This document shows positions 1 through 6,532 of a DNA stretch of 13,159 bases, in pieces (the first letter of the stretch is position 1; every line of letters starts with the position of its first letter). The notes under the pieces are model-generated. The model searched no databases. It was not told the origin of the DNA and saw nothing but the letters and a program-made list of their open reading frames with translations. Source of the stretch: Candidatus Latescibacterota bacterium (GTDB lineage Bacteria; JAAXHH01; JABIQT01); the NCBI GenBank assembly GCA_018667995.1, contig JABIQT010000053.1:1-13159 (forward strand), written 5' to 3'. Made by a program: the position numbers and the translations under genes.

Positions 1-2
1 AC

Positions 3-266
3 GCTTCGCGAGCGACTTACTTCCCGGCACCAACTGCTGCTCAATCCGTTGTGACAGAGCATTGGGACTGTCGGTCGGCTTACAACTTCATTTGCGGCAT
101 TGTGGCGCGACGCGGATATGTGGAACTGTGCTTCGCGGGACCTAAATTTCGGGCGCTTCGAGCGCATGAGTGGCATCCAGGGCGGATGCAGCAAGAGGTC
201 TCGGTGATTCACGGCAACAAGCTCTCGCTCATGTGCTCAGACGGTGTGCTTCTGGTTTCAATATGA
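3..266 (+). CDS. C-terminal fragment of a formyltransferase-family protein (5' end outside window)
   Basis: The frame is open from the left edge to the TGA at 264-266, so only the last 87 residues are visible; the GTG at 51 is internal, not a likely start. Near its start the fragment reads ATYFPAPT, then a Trp-Asp, then SAYNFICGIVARRGY, and later a PG followed by a short beta-rich tail with CSDGVLLVSI. This order resembles the C-terminal (OB-like) domain of methionyl-tRNA formyltransferase and related formyltransferases: a YFP-x-PT segment, an (I)DW-like segment, an 'iynfirgv' helix, and a final C-x-DG-x-L strand. In Fmt this domain helps bind initiator tRNA. The catalytic N-terminal domain lies outside the window, so the substrate (Met-tRNA or a sugar nucleotide) cannot be decided. 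The gene ends directly on a strong terminator. The family call is from memory of the motif pattern. Confidence 0.45.
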   Translation, partial: ASRATYFPAPTAAQSVVTEHWDCRSAYNFICGIVARRGYVELCFAGPKFRALRAHEWHPGRMQQEVSVIHGNKLSLMCSDGVLLVSI

Positions 267-297
267 AAAGCCGCCGGTCGCATAACCGGCGGCTTTT
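266..297. terminator. Bidirectional intrinsic terminator
   Basis: GCCGCCGGT (270-278) pairs with ACCGGCGGC (285-293) around a six-base loop. AAAA (266-269) and TTTT (294-297) extend the stem and supply a U-tract in both directions. It starts at the last base of the stop codon of the gene on its left and lies 15 nt beyond the 3' end of tRNA-Cys on its right. It therefore probably ends both convergent transcripts. Confidence 0.9.
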
Positions 298-312
298 ATG
301 AAATCCTCAACA

Positions 313-384
313 AGGCGGCACCCGGATTCGAACCGGGGATCAAGGATTTGCAATCCTGTGCCTTAGCCACTTGGCTATGCCGCC
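313..384 (-). tRNA. tRNA-Cys (anticodon GCA)
   Basis: On the minus strand the sequence folds as a complete cloverleaf: acceptor GGCGGCA/TGCCGCC, a D arm GCCAAGTGGCTAAGGC, anticodon stem AGGATTGCAAATCCT with GCA at 351-349, and a T arm CCCGGTTCGAATCCGGG. The discriminator base is U, as expected for cysteine tRNA. No CCA is encoded after it, so the 3' end must be added by CCA nucleotidyltransferase. It is the second gene of a two-tRNA transcript, 5 nt after tRNA-Gly. Confidence 0.97.
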
Positions 385-389
385 CTAAA

Positions 390-461
390 AGCGGGAGACG
401 AGGATTGAACTCGCGACCCTCACCTTGGCAAGGTGATGCTCTACCGCTGAGCTACTCCCGC
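390..461 (-). tRNA. tRNA-Gly (anticodon GCC)
   Basis: The minus strand gives acceptor GCGGGAG/CTCCCGC, a D arm GCTCAGCGGTAGAGC, anticodon stem CACCTTGCCAAGGTG with GCC at 429-427, and a T arm CGAGTTCAATCCTCG. The discriminator is U, which is normal for bacterial glycine tRNA. CCA is not encoded; the bases that follow are TTTT. It is the promoter-proximal gene of the tRNA-Gly-tRNA-Cys operon. Confidence 0.97.
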
Positions 462-509
462 ACGAAACAGCGAAAATCTTTCCATTGCCCGCTGTTTTGA
501 AGCACGTTA

Positions 510-538
510 AATTAAGATGGCCGCCATTTCATTGTCAA
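510..538 (-). promoter_or_regulatory. Promoter of the tRNA-Gly-tRNA-Cys operon
   Basis: On the minus strand a perfect TTGACA -35 box (538-533) is followed by a 17-bp spacer and TTAATT (515-510); TAATTT one base further upstream is an 18-bp-register alternative. The predicted start is near 503, about 40 nt before mature tRNA-Gly. Because this promoter occupies 510-538, a plus-strand protein start at 485 is unlikely, which favours the ATG at 602 for the divergent gene. Confidence 0.75.
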
Positions 539-601
539 GCCCTTTTTCCACCGAGAACAGTGCACTTTGTTGATTTTTCGGGCGTCGGGAATCTCCCAAT
601 T

Positions 602-907
602 ATGAATAGTGAAACACTCCTCCAAGAATTTGAGAATCTCGCCGAAAGATTGAGCGTGACCATCAAGTATGGCAAACTGGATGGCGATGGTGGACTGTGT
701 CGCTACAGAGAGGACTATCACATTATTGTGAACAAACGTCTCGATCCGGATGGGCGCCTTTCTGTGATCGCAAGGGCTTTCTCCCAGTTTCCTCTCGACG
801 AAGTTTTCTTGATTCCTGCCATTCGGGAGGCCATCGATTTTCATACGGAGGAATCCGGGGCCAAACCGACTGGGGATGACGCTGTTTTCGACCCAGAAAG
901 CGCTTGA
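602..907 (+). CDS. Small conserved-looking protein of unknown function
   Basis: The 101-residue product is not assigned to a named family. It is acidic and probably cytoplasmic, with no signal peptide or membrane segment. The core runs: an N-terminal helix (LLQEFENLAERL), a strand VTIKYGKL, the motif GDGGLCRYRED, a strand YHIIVNKRL, a helix DGRLSVIARAFSQF, then PLDEVFLIPAIREAI. I recall similar roughly 90-residue uncharacterised proteins in several bacterial phyla with a GGLCR-x-R core and a final 'LPPxVREx(I/L)', but cannot name a function. The frame is open back to a TTG at 485, but that segment overlaps the divergent tRNA promoter and reads like non-coding sequence, so ATG 602 is preferred. 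Its ribosome-binding site is weak (GGGA, 11 nt upstream). The promoter of the next cluster overlaps its stop codon. Confidence 0.75.
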   Translation: MNSETLLQEFENLAERLSVTIKYGKLDGDGGLCRYREDYHIIVNKRLDPDGRLSVIARAFSQFPLDEVFLIPAIREAIDFHTEESGAKPTGDDAVFDPESA

Positions 908-1094
908 CTTGGCGGTGTCCTGCGAGCTACCTTTTGTGCCGTCAATGGTGGCTTTAGCCGGCGTATTTACGCGACCAGATGCATACTGGGGATCGCGTTC
1001 GGATGGACTGTATTTGAGAATGCCCAGCGCCGACTACCATCGGGTTCACTATCGGTCAAGAATGGATCGTGCTTATCTGGAGGTTTACCAGTGA
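876..1094 (+). CDS. Doubtful 72-residue ORF linked by GTGA to the zinc-finger gene
   Basis: The ORF starts at ATG 876, overlaps the end of the upstream gene by 32 nt, and its TGA (1092-1094) forms a GTGA overlap with the GTG start of the zinc-finger gene, a typical sign of translational coupling. Against it: the start has no convincing ribosome-binding site, the predicted promoter lies inside its first codons, and the product has no recognisable domain. An internal ATG at 945 would give a 49-residue, nearly leaderless product from the predicted start site near 940. The C-terminal half is rich in Tyr and Arg. It may simply be an open leader. Confidence 0.25.
   Translation: MTLFSTQKALDLAVSCELPFVPSMVALAGVFTRPDAYWGSRSDGLYLRMPSADYHRVHYRSRMDRAYLEVYQ
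904..933 (+). promoter_or_regulatory. Possible promoter for the zinc finger-MEMO-ARH cluster
   Basis: TTGACT (904-909) matches five of six -35 bases and is followed by an 18-bp spacer and TACCTT (928-933), which keeps the T, A and final T that matter most in a -10 box. The predicted start is near 940, giving a leader of about 150 nt before the zinc-finger gene. The -35 box overlaps the stop codon of the upstream gene. The spacer and -10 are not ideal, so this is a moderate call. Confidence 0.4.
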
Positions 1095-1312
1095 CAGATG
1101 AATCTGGCCTTCAGCCGGTATCCGTGACAGTTTGCCCTGATTGTGATGAAATCATCGGAACCGACCAAGCTTGTCTGTGCTCTGTGTGCGGCAGGTCTTT
1201 CCATATGGAATGTCTCGATCCGGATACCTTTGCCTGCCTGGATTGCGAAATAAAAGCCGGTAAAATCGACAAAGCGCCCGGGCGCCCACCAGATACATCC
1301 AACAACCAGTAG
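1091..1312 (+). CDS. Small C4HC3 zinc-finger protein (PHD/prokaryotic-RING-like)
   Basis: The 73-residue product is essentially one zinc-binding domain. Visible ligands are C15-x2-C18, C30-x2-C33, H38-x2-C41 and C49-x2-C52, a cross-brace C4HC3 order like PHD fingers and the prokaryotic RING-like (binuclear treble-clef) domains. Cys28 is an extra, probably non-ligand cysteine. The last loop (seven residues between C41 and C49) is shorter than in eukaryotic PHD fingers. The C-terminal 20 residues are polar and look disordered. The start is GTG 1091, chosen because GGAGG (1079-1083) sits 7 nt upstream. The stop overlaps the ribosome-binding site of the MEMO gene, only 9 nt before its ATG, so the two are co-translated. 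The domain probably mediates protein contact; catalytic or ubiquitin-like activity is not shown. The fold assignment rests on ligand spacing only. Confidence 0.8.
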   Translation: MTDESGLQPVSVTVCPDCDEIIGTDQACLCSVCGRSFHMECLDPDTFACLDCEIKAGKIDKAPGRPPDTSNNQ

Positions 1313-1321
1313 GAGATTGTC

Positions 1322-2563
1322 ATGCCCTCTGAATCTCCTCAGTTCCCCAAGCTACGAAATATCGAAGCATTTCCGGTATCCTACGAAGGACAGGAGGCTG
1401 TGTGTTTACGTGACCCCGACCATTTTGCCTCACAACCTATATTCATCAACCCAGCGGTGATAGCCCTTCTGCGGCTTTTTGATGGCAGTCGCTCCGTATC
1501 CGAGATTCACAGTGAGTTTGTCCGTGAGAATGGGATTTCCGTTTCCGCCGAGCAGCTTGCGGAATTGGTCGATGAGCTCGATAGCAGCCTGTTCCTTGAC
1601 AGTGAGAACTTCCGAATTGCCCGTTCAGAAATGGAAAGTAGGTTCCGTCAGAGTTCAGTGAGAATGGCCACCCACGCGGGAGGTGCATACTCCGAAGATC
1701 CCGCCGCATTGCGCGAGGAGTTGGAGGCATTCTATATGTCCGCCGAGGGGCCAGGAGAATTGCCGGACCGCAAATTAGACGGCACCGTCACCGGTCTCAT
1801 AGCTCCTCATATTGATTTTAATCGAGGTGGCTCCTGTTATGCCTGGGCATACAGGGAGCTTGCAACCTCGCTTGATGCGGACCTATTCGTGATATTGGGG
1901 ATTGGACATGCCGGCCCCCGACACATGTATTCTATGACTGCCAAAGATTATGATACACCCCTCGGCACGGTTCGGACGGACTCCGAGTTTGTGTCCCGTG
2001 TCCAGGAGGCCTGCCCCTTTGATGTTCTGGAGGACGAGTTCCTCCATCGTGATGAGCATTCAGTAGAATTCCAGGTGGTGTTCCTGAAGCACTTGCTGGG
2101 ATCCGGATCCAATGCCATGATCGTACCTGTCCTCTGCGGCTCTTTTCATGAACTGGTTCTGGCAGGCGAATCACCTGCAGACCACCCTCACTTCCGAGGC
2201 TTCGTCGAGGCGCTTCAGGAGGCTATTCGCGCAAGTGGTAAACGTGTATGCGTGATCGCTGGTGTGGACCTTGCCCATATCGGTCAGCATTTCGGGGACG
2301 AGGAAGCATTGAGTGATAGCTGGCTCCAAAAGGTGCAGGAGGCGGATATGAGACTGCTCGGCCACGTGGAATCGCTGGACGAGGAATCGCTGTTTCGTCA
2401 TATATGTGAAGATCAGGATCAACGCCGGGTCTGTGGGTATCCCGCGATCTACACGATGATGACATTGGTAAATGCCACGCAGGCTAGGTTGCTGAAATAT
2501 GGTCAGGCGGCCGACAGCGACACGCAACAGGCCGTAACGTTCGCAAGTATGGTATTGGAGTGA
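1322..2563 (+). CDS. amrB: MEMO1-family protein with N-terminal PqqD-like domain (AmmeMemoRadiSam system protein B)
   Basis: The 413-residue protein has two parts. Residues about 10-100 include INPAVIALLRLFDGSRSVSEI and a helix-turn-helix-like segment to LDSSLFL, resembling the PqqD/RRE-type small winged helix. Residues about 155-413 are a MEMO domain: APHIDFNRGG with H163, GIGHAG with H196, RDEHSVEF with H246, AGVDLAHIG with D316/H319, and CGYPA with C371. H163, H196 and C371 correspond to the metal-binding His-His-Cys of human MEMO1. The family is related to class III extradiol dioxygenases and binds metal, but its bacterial reaction is not established. The start is ATG 1322 with AGGAG six nt upstream. 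The gene follows the zinc-finger gene closely and its TGA overlaps the next start. Usual partners (AMMECR1 and a radical SAM protein) are absent from this window. Confidence 0.92.
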   Translation: MPSESPQFPKLRNIEAFPVSYEGQEAVCLRDPDHFASQPIFINPAVIALLRLFDGSRSVSEIHSEFVRENGISVSAEQLAELVDELDSSLFLDSENFRIARSEMESRFRQSSVRMATHAGGAYSEDPAALREELEAFYMSAEGPGELPDRKLDGTVTGLIAPHIDFNRGGSCYAWAYRELATSLDADLFVILGIGHAGPRHMYSMTAKDYDTPLGTVRTDSEFVSRVQEACPFDVLEDEFLHRDEHSVEFQVVFLKHLLGSGSNAMIVPVLCGSFHELVLAGESPADHPHFRGFVEALQEAIRASGKRVCVIAGVDLAHIGQHFGDEEALSDSWLQKVQEADMRLLGHVESLDEESLFRHICEDQDQRRVCGYPAIYTMMTLVNATQARLLKYGQAADSDTQQAVTFASMVLE

Positions 2564-3627
2564 TGGATACACTGGGAAAGATACGGGGCGGTCTCATCGG
2601 CTCCGCCATTGGCGACGCCATGGGTGGTCCCGTGGAGATGTGGGCGCCACATAGAATTTCAGAAACGCACGGTTGGGTCGATAGCCTGTTGCCGTATACA
2701 ATGCCACCAAATCCGACGTATGTTTGGGAGCCCGACGCTATTCCAGGCAGCTACACCGATGATACCCGACTGAAACTGCTCGCGGTGCGTCTCATTCTGG
2801 AAGAAGCATCAGACCTTACCCCAATCAGTCTTGCGAGCAGGTTTGTTGCGTGCCATGCCAATGCGAAAGATGGTAGTCTCGAGAAGGAATGGTATTCGGA
2901 GTGGGCTGCCGTAGGCAGATCTTTCATCAAAAATGGTGGAACAGGATACGACTATCCAGGTCTGCACGGGTTCTATGGTGGAGAAATGGTGTGTGGTGGG
3001 CTCATCACGCTACCGGCCGTAGGTTTTGTCTTTGAGGGTAACGAAGAGGCGGCCTACGATTTAGCCTACCGACTTGCCTTCTTTGATCTGGGCTATGCGC
3101 GCGACGCAACGGCTCTTGCCACGGTATTCGTGGCCCGGGCCATGCGGGATGGGGCTTCGGTCGACTCGGTACTTTCAGGGGCCGACTATGACCCCTATAA
3201 CCTTAGCGGCAGGCAGATATTTGGTAGAGTCTGTGGACGCTACATAGAGCGGGCAATCGATGTGGCCAAGCAGGCCAAAACTAGGCAAGAACTGATCGCC
3301 GACATGCACGAACAGTTGATCCGATCCACGCCATGCGATCCTGCTGAAATGCTGGCTTTCACGGTGGCAATACTGAAGTGGGTCGATGGAGATCCGAAGG
3401 CGGCTATACCCCTGGCGGTCAATGCCGGACGGGACAACGACTCGATCGCAGGTGTTGTTGGGATGATTGCAGGCACGCTTCATGGAATTGATGCGTTGCC
3501 TATGGATTGGATTGGGACTGTACTTAAAGCTAATCCAGAACCGGATATCGAAGACATGGCAAGTCAGCTGGTTGAGGTAGTCGTCAAACACGCGGGCAAT
3601 CGGTGCGACCGTGTTCCGAATTCCTAA
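2563..3627 (+). CDS. ADP-ribosylglycohydrolase family protein (ARH/DraG type)
   Basis: The 354-residue product is an all-alpha ADP-ribosylglycohydrolase. The N-terminus has the family motif RGGLIGSAIGDAMGGPVE (residues 8-25). The first metal-binding motif is SYTDDTRL with T65-D66-D67. The second is AGRDNDSIAG with D291 and D293, where canonical members have GGDTDT, so Ser294 replaces the usual Thr. Family members bind two Mg2+ and remove ADP-ribose from Arg or other residues, or from small molecules; the substrate here is unknown. It is cytoplasmic, with no signal peptide. ATG 2563 overlaps the MEMO stop by one base (TGATG), indicating translational coupling; the in-frame GTG at 2560 would add one residue. 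Length fits the family. Being third in the zinc finger-MEMO cluster suggests a modification or de-modification role, which is inference. Confidence 0.93.
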   Translation: MDTLGKIRGGLIGSAIGDAMGGPVEMWAPHRISETHGWVDSLLPYTMPPNPTYVWEPDAIPGSYTDDTRLKLLAVRLILEEASDLTPISLASRFVACHANAKDGSLEKEWYSEWAAVGRSFIKNGGTGYDYPGLHGFYGGEMVCGGLITLPAVGFVFEGNEEAAYDLAYRLAFFDLGYARDATALATVFVARAMRDGASVDSVLSGADYDPYNLSGRQIFGRVCGRYIERAIDVAKQAKTRQELIADMHEQLIRSTPCDPAEMLAFTVAILKWVDGDPKAAIPLAVNAGRDNDSIAGVVGMIAGTLHGIDALPMDWIGTVLKANPEPDIEDMASQLVEVVVKHAGNRCDRVPNS

Positions 3628-3631
3628 CAGA

Positions 3632-3658
3632 ATCTGCGTCTGTCGCGCAGATACGCAG
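3632..3658 (+). other. Overlapping alternative hairpins between ARH and sugar-transferase genes
   Basis: ATCTGCG (3632-3638) pairs with CGCAGAT (3646-3652) around a 7-nt loop. The overlapping CTGCGT (3634-3639) can instead pair with ACGCAG (3653-3658). The two foldings are mutually exclusive. No U-tract follows, so it is not a standard intrinsic terminator. It might slow polymerase or stabilise an RNA end in the 69-nt gap. Confidence 0.4.
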
Positions 3659-3696
3659 CAAGCGAGCAGCAAACGAAGGGACCTGTCGAAGCGAGA

Positions 3697-4389
3697 ATGA
3701 GCCTCCAGCATAAATCCCAGCGCACAGCCTCTGAAGGACCGAGAGAGTCGGTCCCTTCCATTCCGCTCGGACCGCTTCCCCGTGGGCTCAGTCTGTCCGC
3801 TAAGCGCGGTATGGATATCGTACTGTCGTTGCTTTCTGTGCCGCTCCTGATTCCGCTCTGGATTGTTCTGGCTATTTTGATAAGGATGGAATCAAAGGGG
3901 CCCGTGATATTCAGGCAGACTCGGATAGGCCAGCGGGGCAAGCCTTTTGTCCTCTTGAAGCTCCGGTCTATGCATGATGGTGCGGAAGACACCACTGGCC
4001 CGGTATGGGCCACTATTCCAGATCCCCGTGCAACGCACGTAGGGAGGTTCATGCGGCGATTTGGTCTGGATGAAACGCTTCAGGTTATCAATGTGATCTG
4101 GGGAGAAATGTCGCTGGTGGGACCTCGCCCGGAAAGGCCATACTTCGTGGAGCGGTTGCGCCGTGAAGTTGACAATTACGAGGCAAGATTAACTGCGCGT
4201 CCTGGTATAACAGGCTGGGCCCAGATACACACGGACCATAAGTACGATGTATCGCTCGCAGACGTAAAAACAAAAGTCGCCCTGGATCTCAAATACATCG
4301 AACAGTGGTCTCTCTGGCTCGATCTGCGCGTGCTGGCATGGACTACAATTGCCGTCCTGCAATTGAGGCGCGTGCCCAGAAGTCTTTAG
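3697..4389 (+). CDS. Polyprenyl-phosphate sugar-1-phosphate transferase (bacterial sugar transferase)
   Basis: The 230-residue enzyme is the catalytic core of a small monotopic phosphoglycosyl transferase. It moves a sugar-1-phosphate from a UDP-sugar to undecaprenyl phosphate, the priming step for exopolysaccharide, capsule or O-antigen. Visible motifs in order: KRGMDIVLS (36-44) at the start of a reentrant membrane helix (about 41-62), GPVIFRQTRIGQRGKPF (68-84), LKLRSM (87-92), the catalytic Asp-Glu pair D125-E126, GEMSLVGPRPERP (136-148) and RPGITGWAQ (168-176). There is no N-terminal multi-pass domain as in long WcaJ-type enzymes; the first 35 residues are polar and Pro/Ser-rich. ATG 3697 is the first start codon after the frame opens at 3628; its ribosome-binding site is weak. 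No glycosyltransferase genes are adjacent, so the sugar is unknown. It converges on the penicillin-binding protein gene with only 36 nt between stops and no clear terminator. Confidence 0.92.
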   Translation: MSLQHKSQRTASEGPRESVPSIPLGPLPRGLSLSAKRGMDIVLSLLSVPLLIPLWIVLAILIRMESKGPVIFRQTRIGQRGKPFVLLKLRSMHDGAEDTTGPVWATIPDPRATHVGRFMRRFGLDETLQVINVIWGEMSLVGPRPERPYFVERLRREVDNYEARLTARPGITGWAQIHTDHKYDVSLADVKTKVALDLKYIEQWSLWLDLRVLAWTTIAVLQLRRVPRSL

Positions 4390-4425
4390 TAACGATTCTC
4401 TCCGAAAGACCAACCGCTCGGCTAT

Positions 4426-6531
4426 CTACGGCAATCCTGTCAGGCCGGAGGAGGGCTCCTCTTCGGGTACAGCGATTTTCGGTATGGCACCACGCATGGC
4501 AACGGTAAGAACCGAATCCGGATTGGCGGGCGGACCACCCGAATTGATGTCCATTTGAGTAAACTCTATTCCAACGGGAATCGGAAACTCAAACCTCTCC
4601 CGATAGACTTCTTCGGCTTCTTCCGGTTCAAGTGGTATCTCCCGGGGCTTCTCAATCCGAGCAGTGAGGCTGTCTGTTGCCGTTCTCATGAATTGTGCCC
4701 AGATCGGTATGGCCCCTGATGCTCCCGTTGTTTCTCTTCCCATCATTGGTTGCACGGGTCTCGAATCGTCGTAACCTACCCACACGGATGTGGCCAGTTC
4801 CCTCGTGAAACCATTAAACCAGACATCCATGGACTCGCTGGACGTGCCCGTCTTTCCACCTGCCGGCACCGTGAAACCGTACCTCAAAGGTATGCCGACA
4901 CCCGTCCCACGCAAAAGGACACCGCGGAGCATATCAAGCATCAGATAGGCAGACTGTCGGTTGATTACCTGCTCACCCGTCACCGTCATCTCATCAATGA
5001 CTTTACCTTCGGAGTCCTCGACGCGTTCGATCAGGTAGCGCGGATAGTATTTTCCTCCGGTGGCAAAAACCGAATAGGCTGAGGCCATCTCGATGGGAGC
5101 GATACCGGTCGTTCCGAGCGCCAGCGAAAGGTATGGATTCAGCTCGCTGGTTATGCCCATCCGCTTTGCGTAGTCGACCACCGATTGAGGCCCTACCTCG
5201 CTAATGAGCTTAGCCGAAATAACATTGACCGATCGCATCAGGGCCCATTTGAGGATAATAGGTCCGCGGTGCCATCGGGAGAAGTTCTTTGGTTCCCATT
5301 CGTCTCCGACTTCCGTTGTAAATGAAATCGGTTCGTCGACCACCAGAGTGCCTGGTGAGTATCCCAGTTTGTCGATGGCGGCGAGGTATATGAAAGGTTT
5401 GAAGCCAGATCCGGGTTGCCGGAGGTTCTGTACAGCACGATTGTATTCACTGTTGGTATAGTCCCGTCCGCCGACAAGAGCGCGAACAGCTCCCGATTTC
5501 ACATCGACGGATACCAGGGCTGCTTCCAGGGCGTCGTGCTGCTTTGTTCGGGACGATGTCGCGTAAACGGGATCTCCAACGAGAGAATCCAGTTCAGCCA
5601 AACGTACTCGGATTGCCTCTTCCGCAATAGTCTGGAGTTCAACATCCATCGTTGTGTAAATATGCAGACCACCATTATAGACCAGATTGCTACCGTATTT
5701 CTCCACCATGACGTCGCGCACATAGTCGATGAAGAACGGCCCATGGGGAGGTCCGATACTCGTACCTTTCAAGACGAGATCTTCGCCTTCAGCCAATCGG
5801 GCCTGTTCTTGAGTGATAAAATGGTTAGAGACCATACTGTTGAGCACGATCTTTCGCCGCTCCAGGGCACGGTCCATATGATAATAGGGATTGAAGCGGC
5901 TTGGGGCCTGTAGTAGGCCAGCCAACAAGGCTGACTCTCCGAGTGTCAAATCATCGGCGTGTTTACTGAAAAATCTCTGAGCAGCCTCCTCCACACCATA
6001 GGCATCGGCGCCATAGTACATGTTGTTGACGTATGCGGATAGAATGGCATCCTTGGAATATCGCGTTTCGATCTGCATAGATGCCGTGATCTCGCGGAGT
6101 TTCCTAAGCCACTGTTTTTCCTTCGTAAAAAAGAGGTGTCTTGCTAACTGCTGCGTTATGGTGCTGGCGCCTTGTCCGTAGCTGCCCGTTTGCAGATTGG
6201 CCAGGAGCGCACGGATCATTCCGCGTTTGTCGATGCCACGGTGATCGTAAAACCCCGCATCCTCTGTGGCGACGACCGCATCCCGAAAGTGTTGCGTCAT
6301 CCGCTGAAGATCCACACGCTGGTTTCCCCCCAGGGTATGCAGCAGCACTGGTTTTCCCTCGGAATCGTTGCCATAAATCCGCGTTGGCTGGCCGAATATA
6401 TCGTCCAACTGTCTCGGTAGTTGTGGTACGGAGGCTGTAAGGTCGTTGAACAAGACGAGAACCGCCACAGCGCCAAGAAACAAGAGCCCCGACCCGCCAT
6501 ACACCGTCCATTTTAGAATTCGAAATACCAT
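4426..6531 (-). CDS. Class A penicillin-binding protein (PBP1A-type, transglycosylase plus transpeptidase)
   Basis: This enzyme polymerises and cross-links peptidoglycan. Numbering uses the longer ORF (ATG 6549). A single membrane anchor covers about 9-34. The GT51 domain has ATEDAGFYDHRGID with catalytic E96, then GASTITQQLARHLFF (127-141) and NNMYYGADAYGVEEAA. The transpeptidase domain has the SxxK motif PGSGFKPF (nucleophile S381, K384), SVN (440-442) and KTGTS (566-570). The linker between domains is short, without a large OB-type insert. The C-terminal 80 residues are acidic and Pro-rich. Two starts are possible: ATG 6549, overlapping the upstream gene by 17 nt with no ribosome-binding site, or ATG 6531, one base after the upstream TAA and preceded by GGCGGGG. 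The second is preferred and shortens the protein by six residues to 701. It is co-transcribed with the membrane protein upstream. Confidence 0.95.
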   Translation of the reverse strand: MVFRILKWTVYGGSGLLFLGAVAVLVLFNDLTASVPQLPRQLDDIFGQPTRIYGNDSEGKPVLLHTLGGNQRVDLQRMTQHFRDAVVATEDAGFYDHRGIDKRGMIRALLANLQTGSYGQGASTITQQLARHLFFTKEKQWLRKLREITASMQIETRYSKDAILSAYVNNMYYGADAYGVEEAAQRFFSKHADDLTLGESALLAGLLQAPSRFNPYYHMDRALERRKIVLNSMVSNHFITQEQARLAEGEDLVLKGTSIGPPHGPFFIDYVRDVMVEKYGSNLVYNGGLHIYTTMDVELQTIAEEAIRVRLAELDSLVGDPVYATSSRTKQHDALEAALVSVDVKSGAVRALVGGRDYTNSEYNRAVQNLRQPGSGFKPFIYLAAIDKLGYSPGTLVVDEPISFTTEVGDEWEPKNFSRWHRGPIILKWALMRSVNVISAKLISEVGPQSVVDYAKRMGITSELNPYLSLALGTTGIAPIEMASAYSVFATGGKYYPRYLIERVEDSEGKVIDEMTVTGEQVINRQSAYLMLDMLRGVLLRGTGVGIPLRYGFTVPAGGKTGTSSESMDVWFNGFTRELATSVWVGYDDSRPVQPMMGRETTGASGAIPIWAQFMRTATDSLTARIEKPREIPLEPEEAEEVYRERFEFPIPVGIEFTQMDINSGGPPANPDSVLTVAMRGAIPKIAVPEEEPSSGLTGLP

Positions 6532-6532
6532 A

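Noticed and set aside
485-601. N-terminal extension of the 602-907 gene from a TTG at 485
   Set aside because: It overlaps the divergent tRNA promoter, has no ribosome-binding site and its sequence does not look like the rest of the protein.
3175-4052. Minus-strand ORFs opposite the ARH and sugar-transferase genes
   Set aside because: They are antisense shadows of two genes with clear family motifs and have no recognisable domains or start signals.
4750-5913. Plus-strand ORFs of up to 165 codons opposite the PBP gene
   Set aside because: The minus-strand frame encodes all PBP motifs; the plus-strand translations show no domain.
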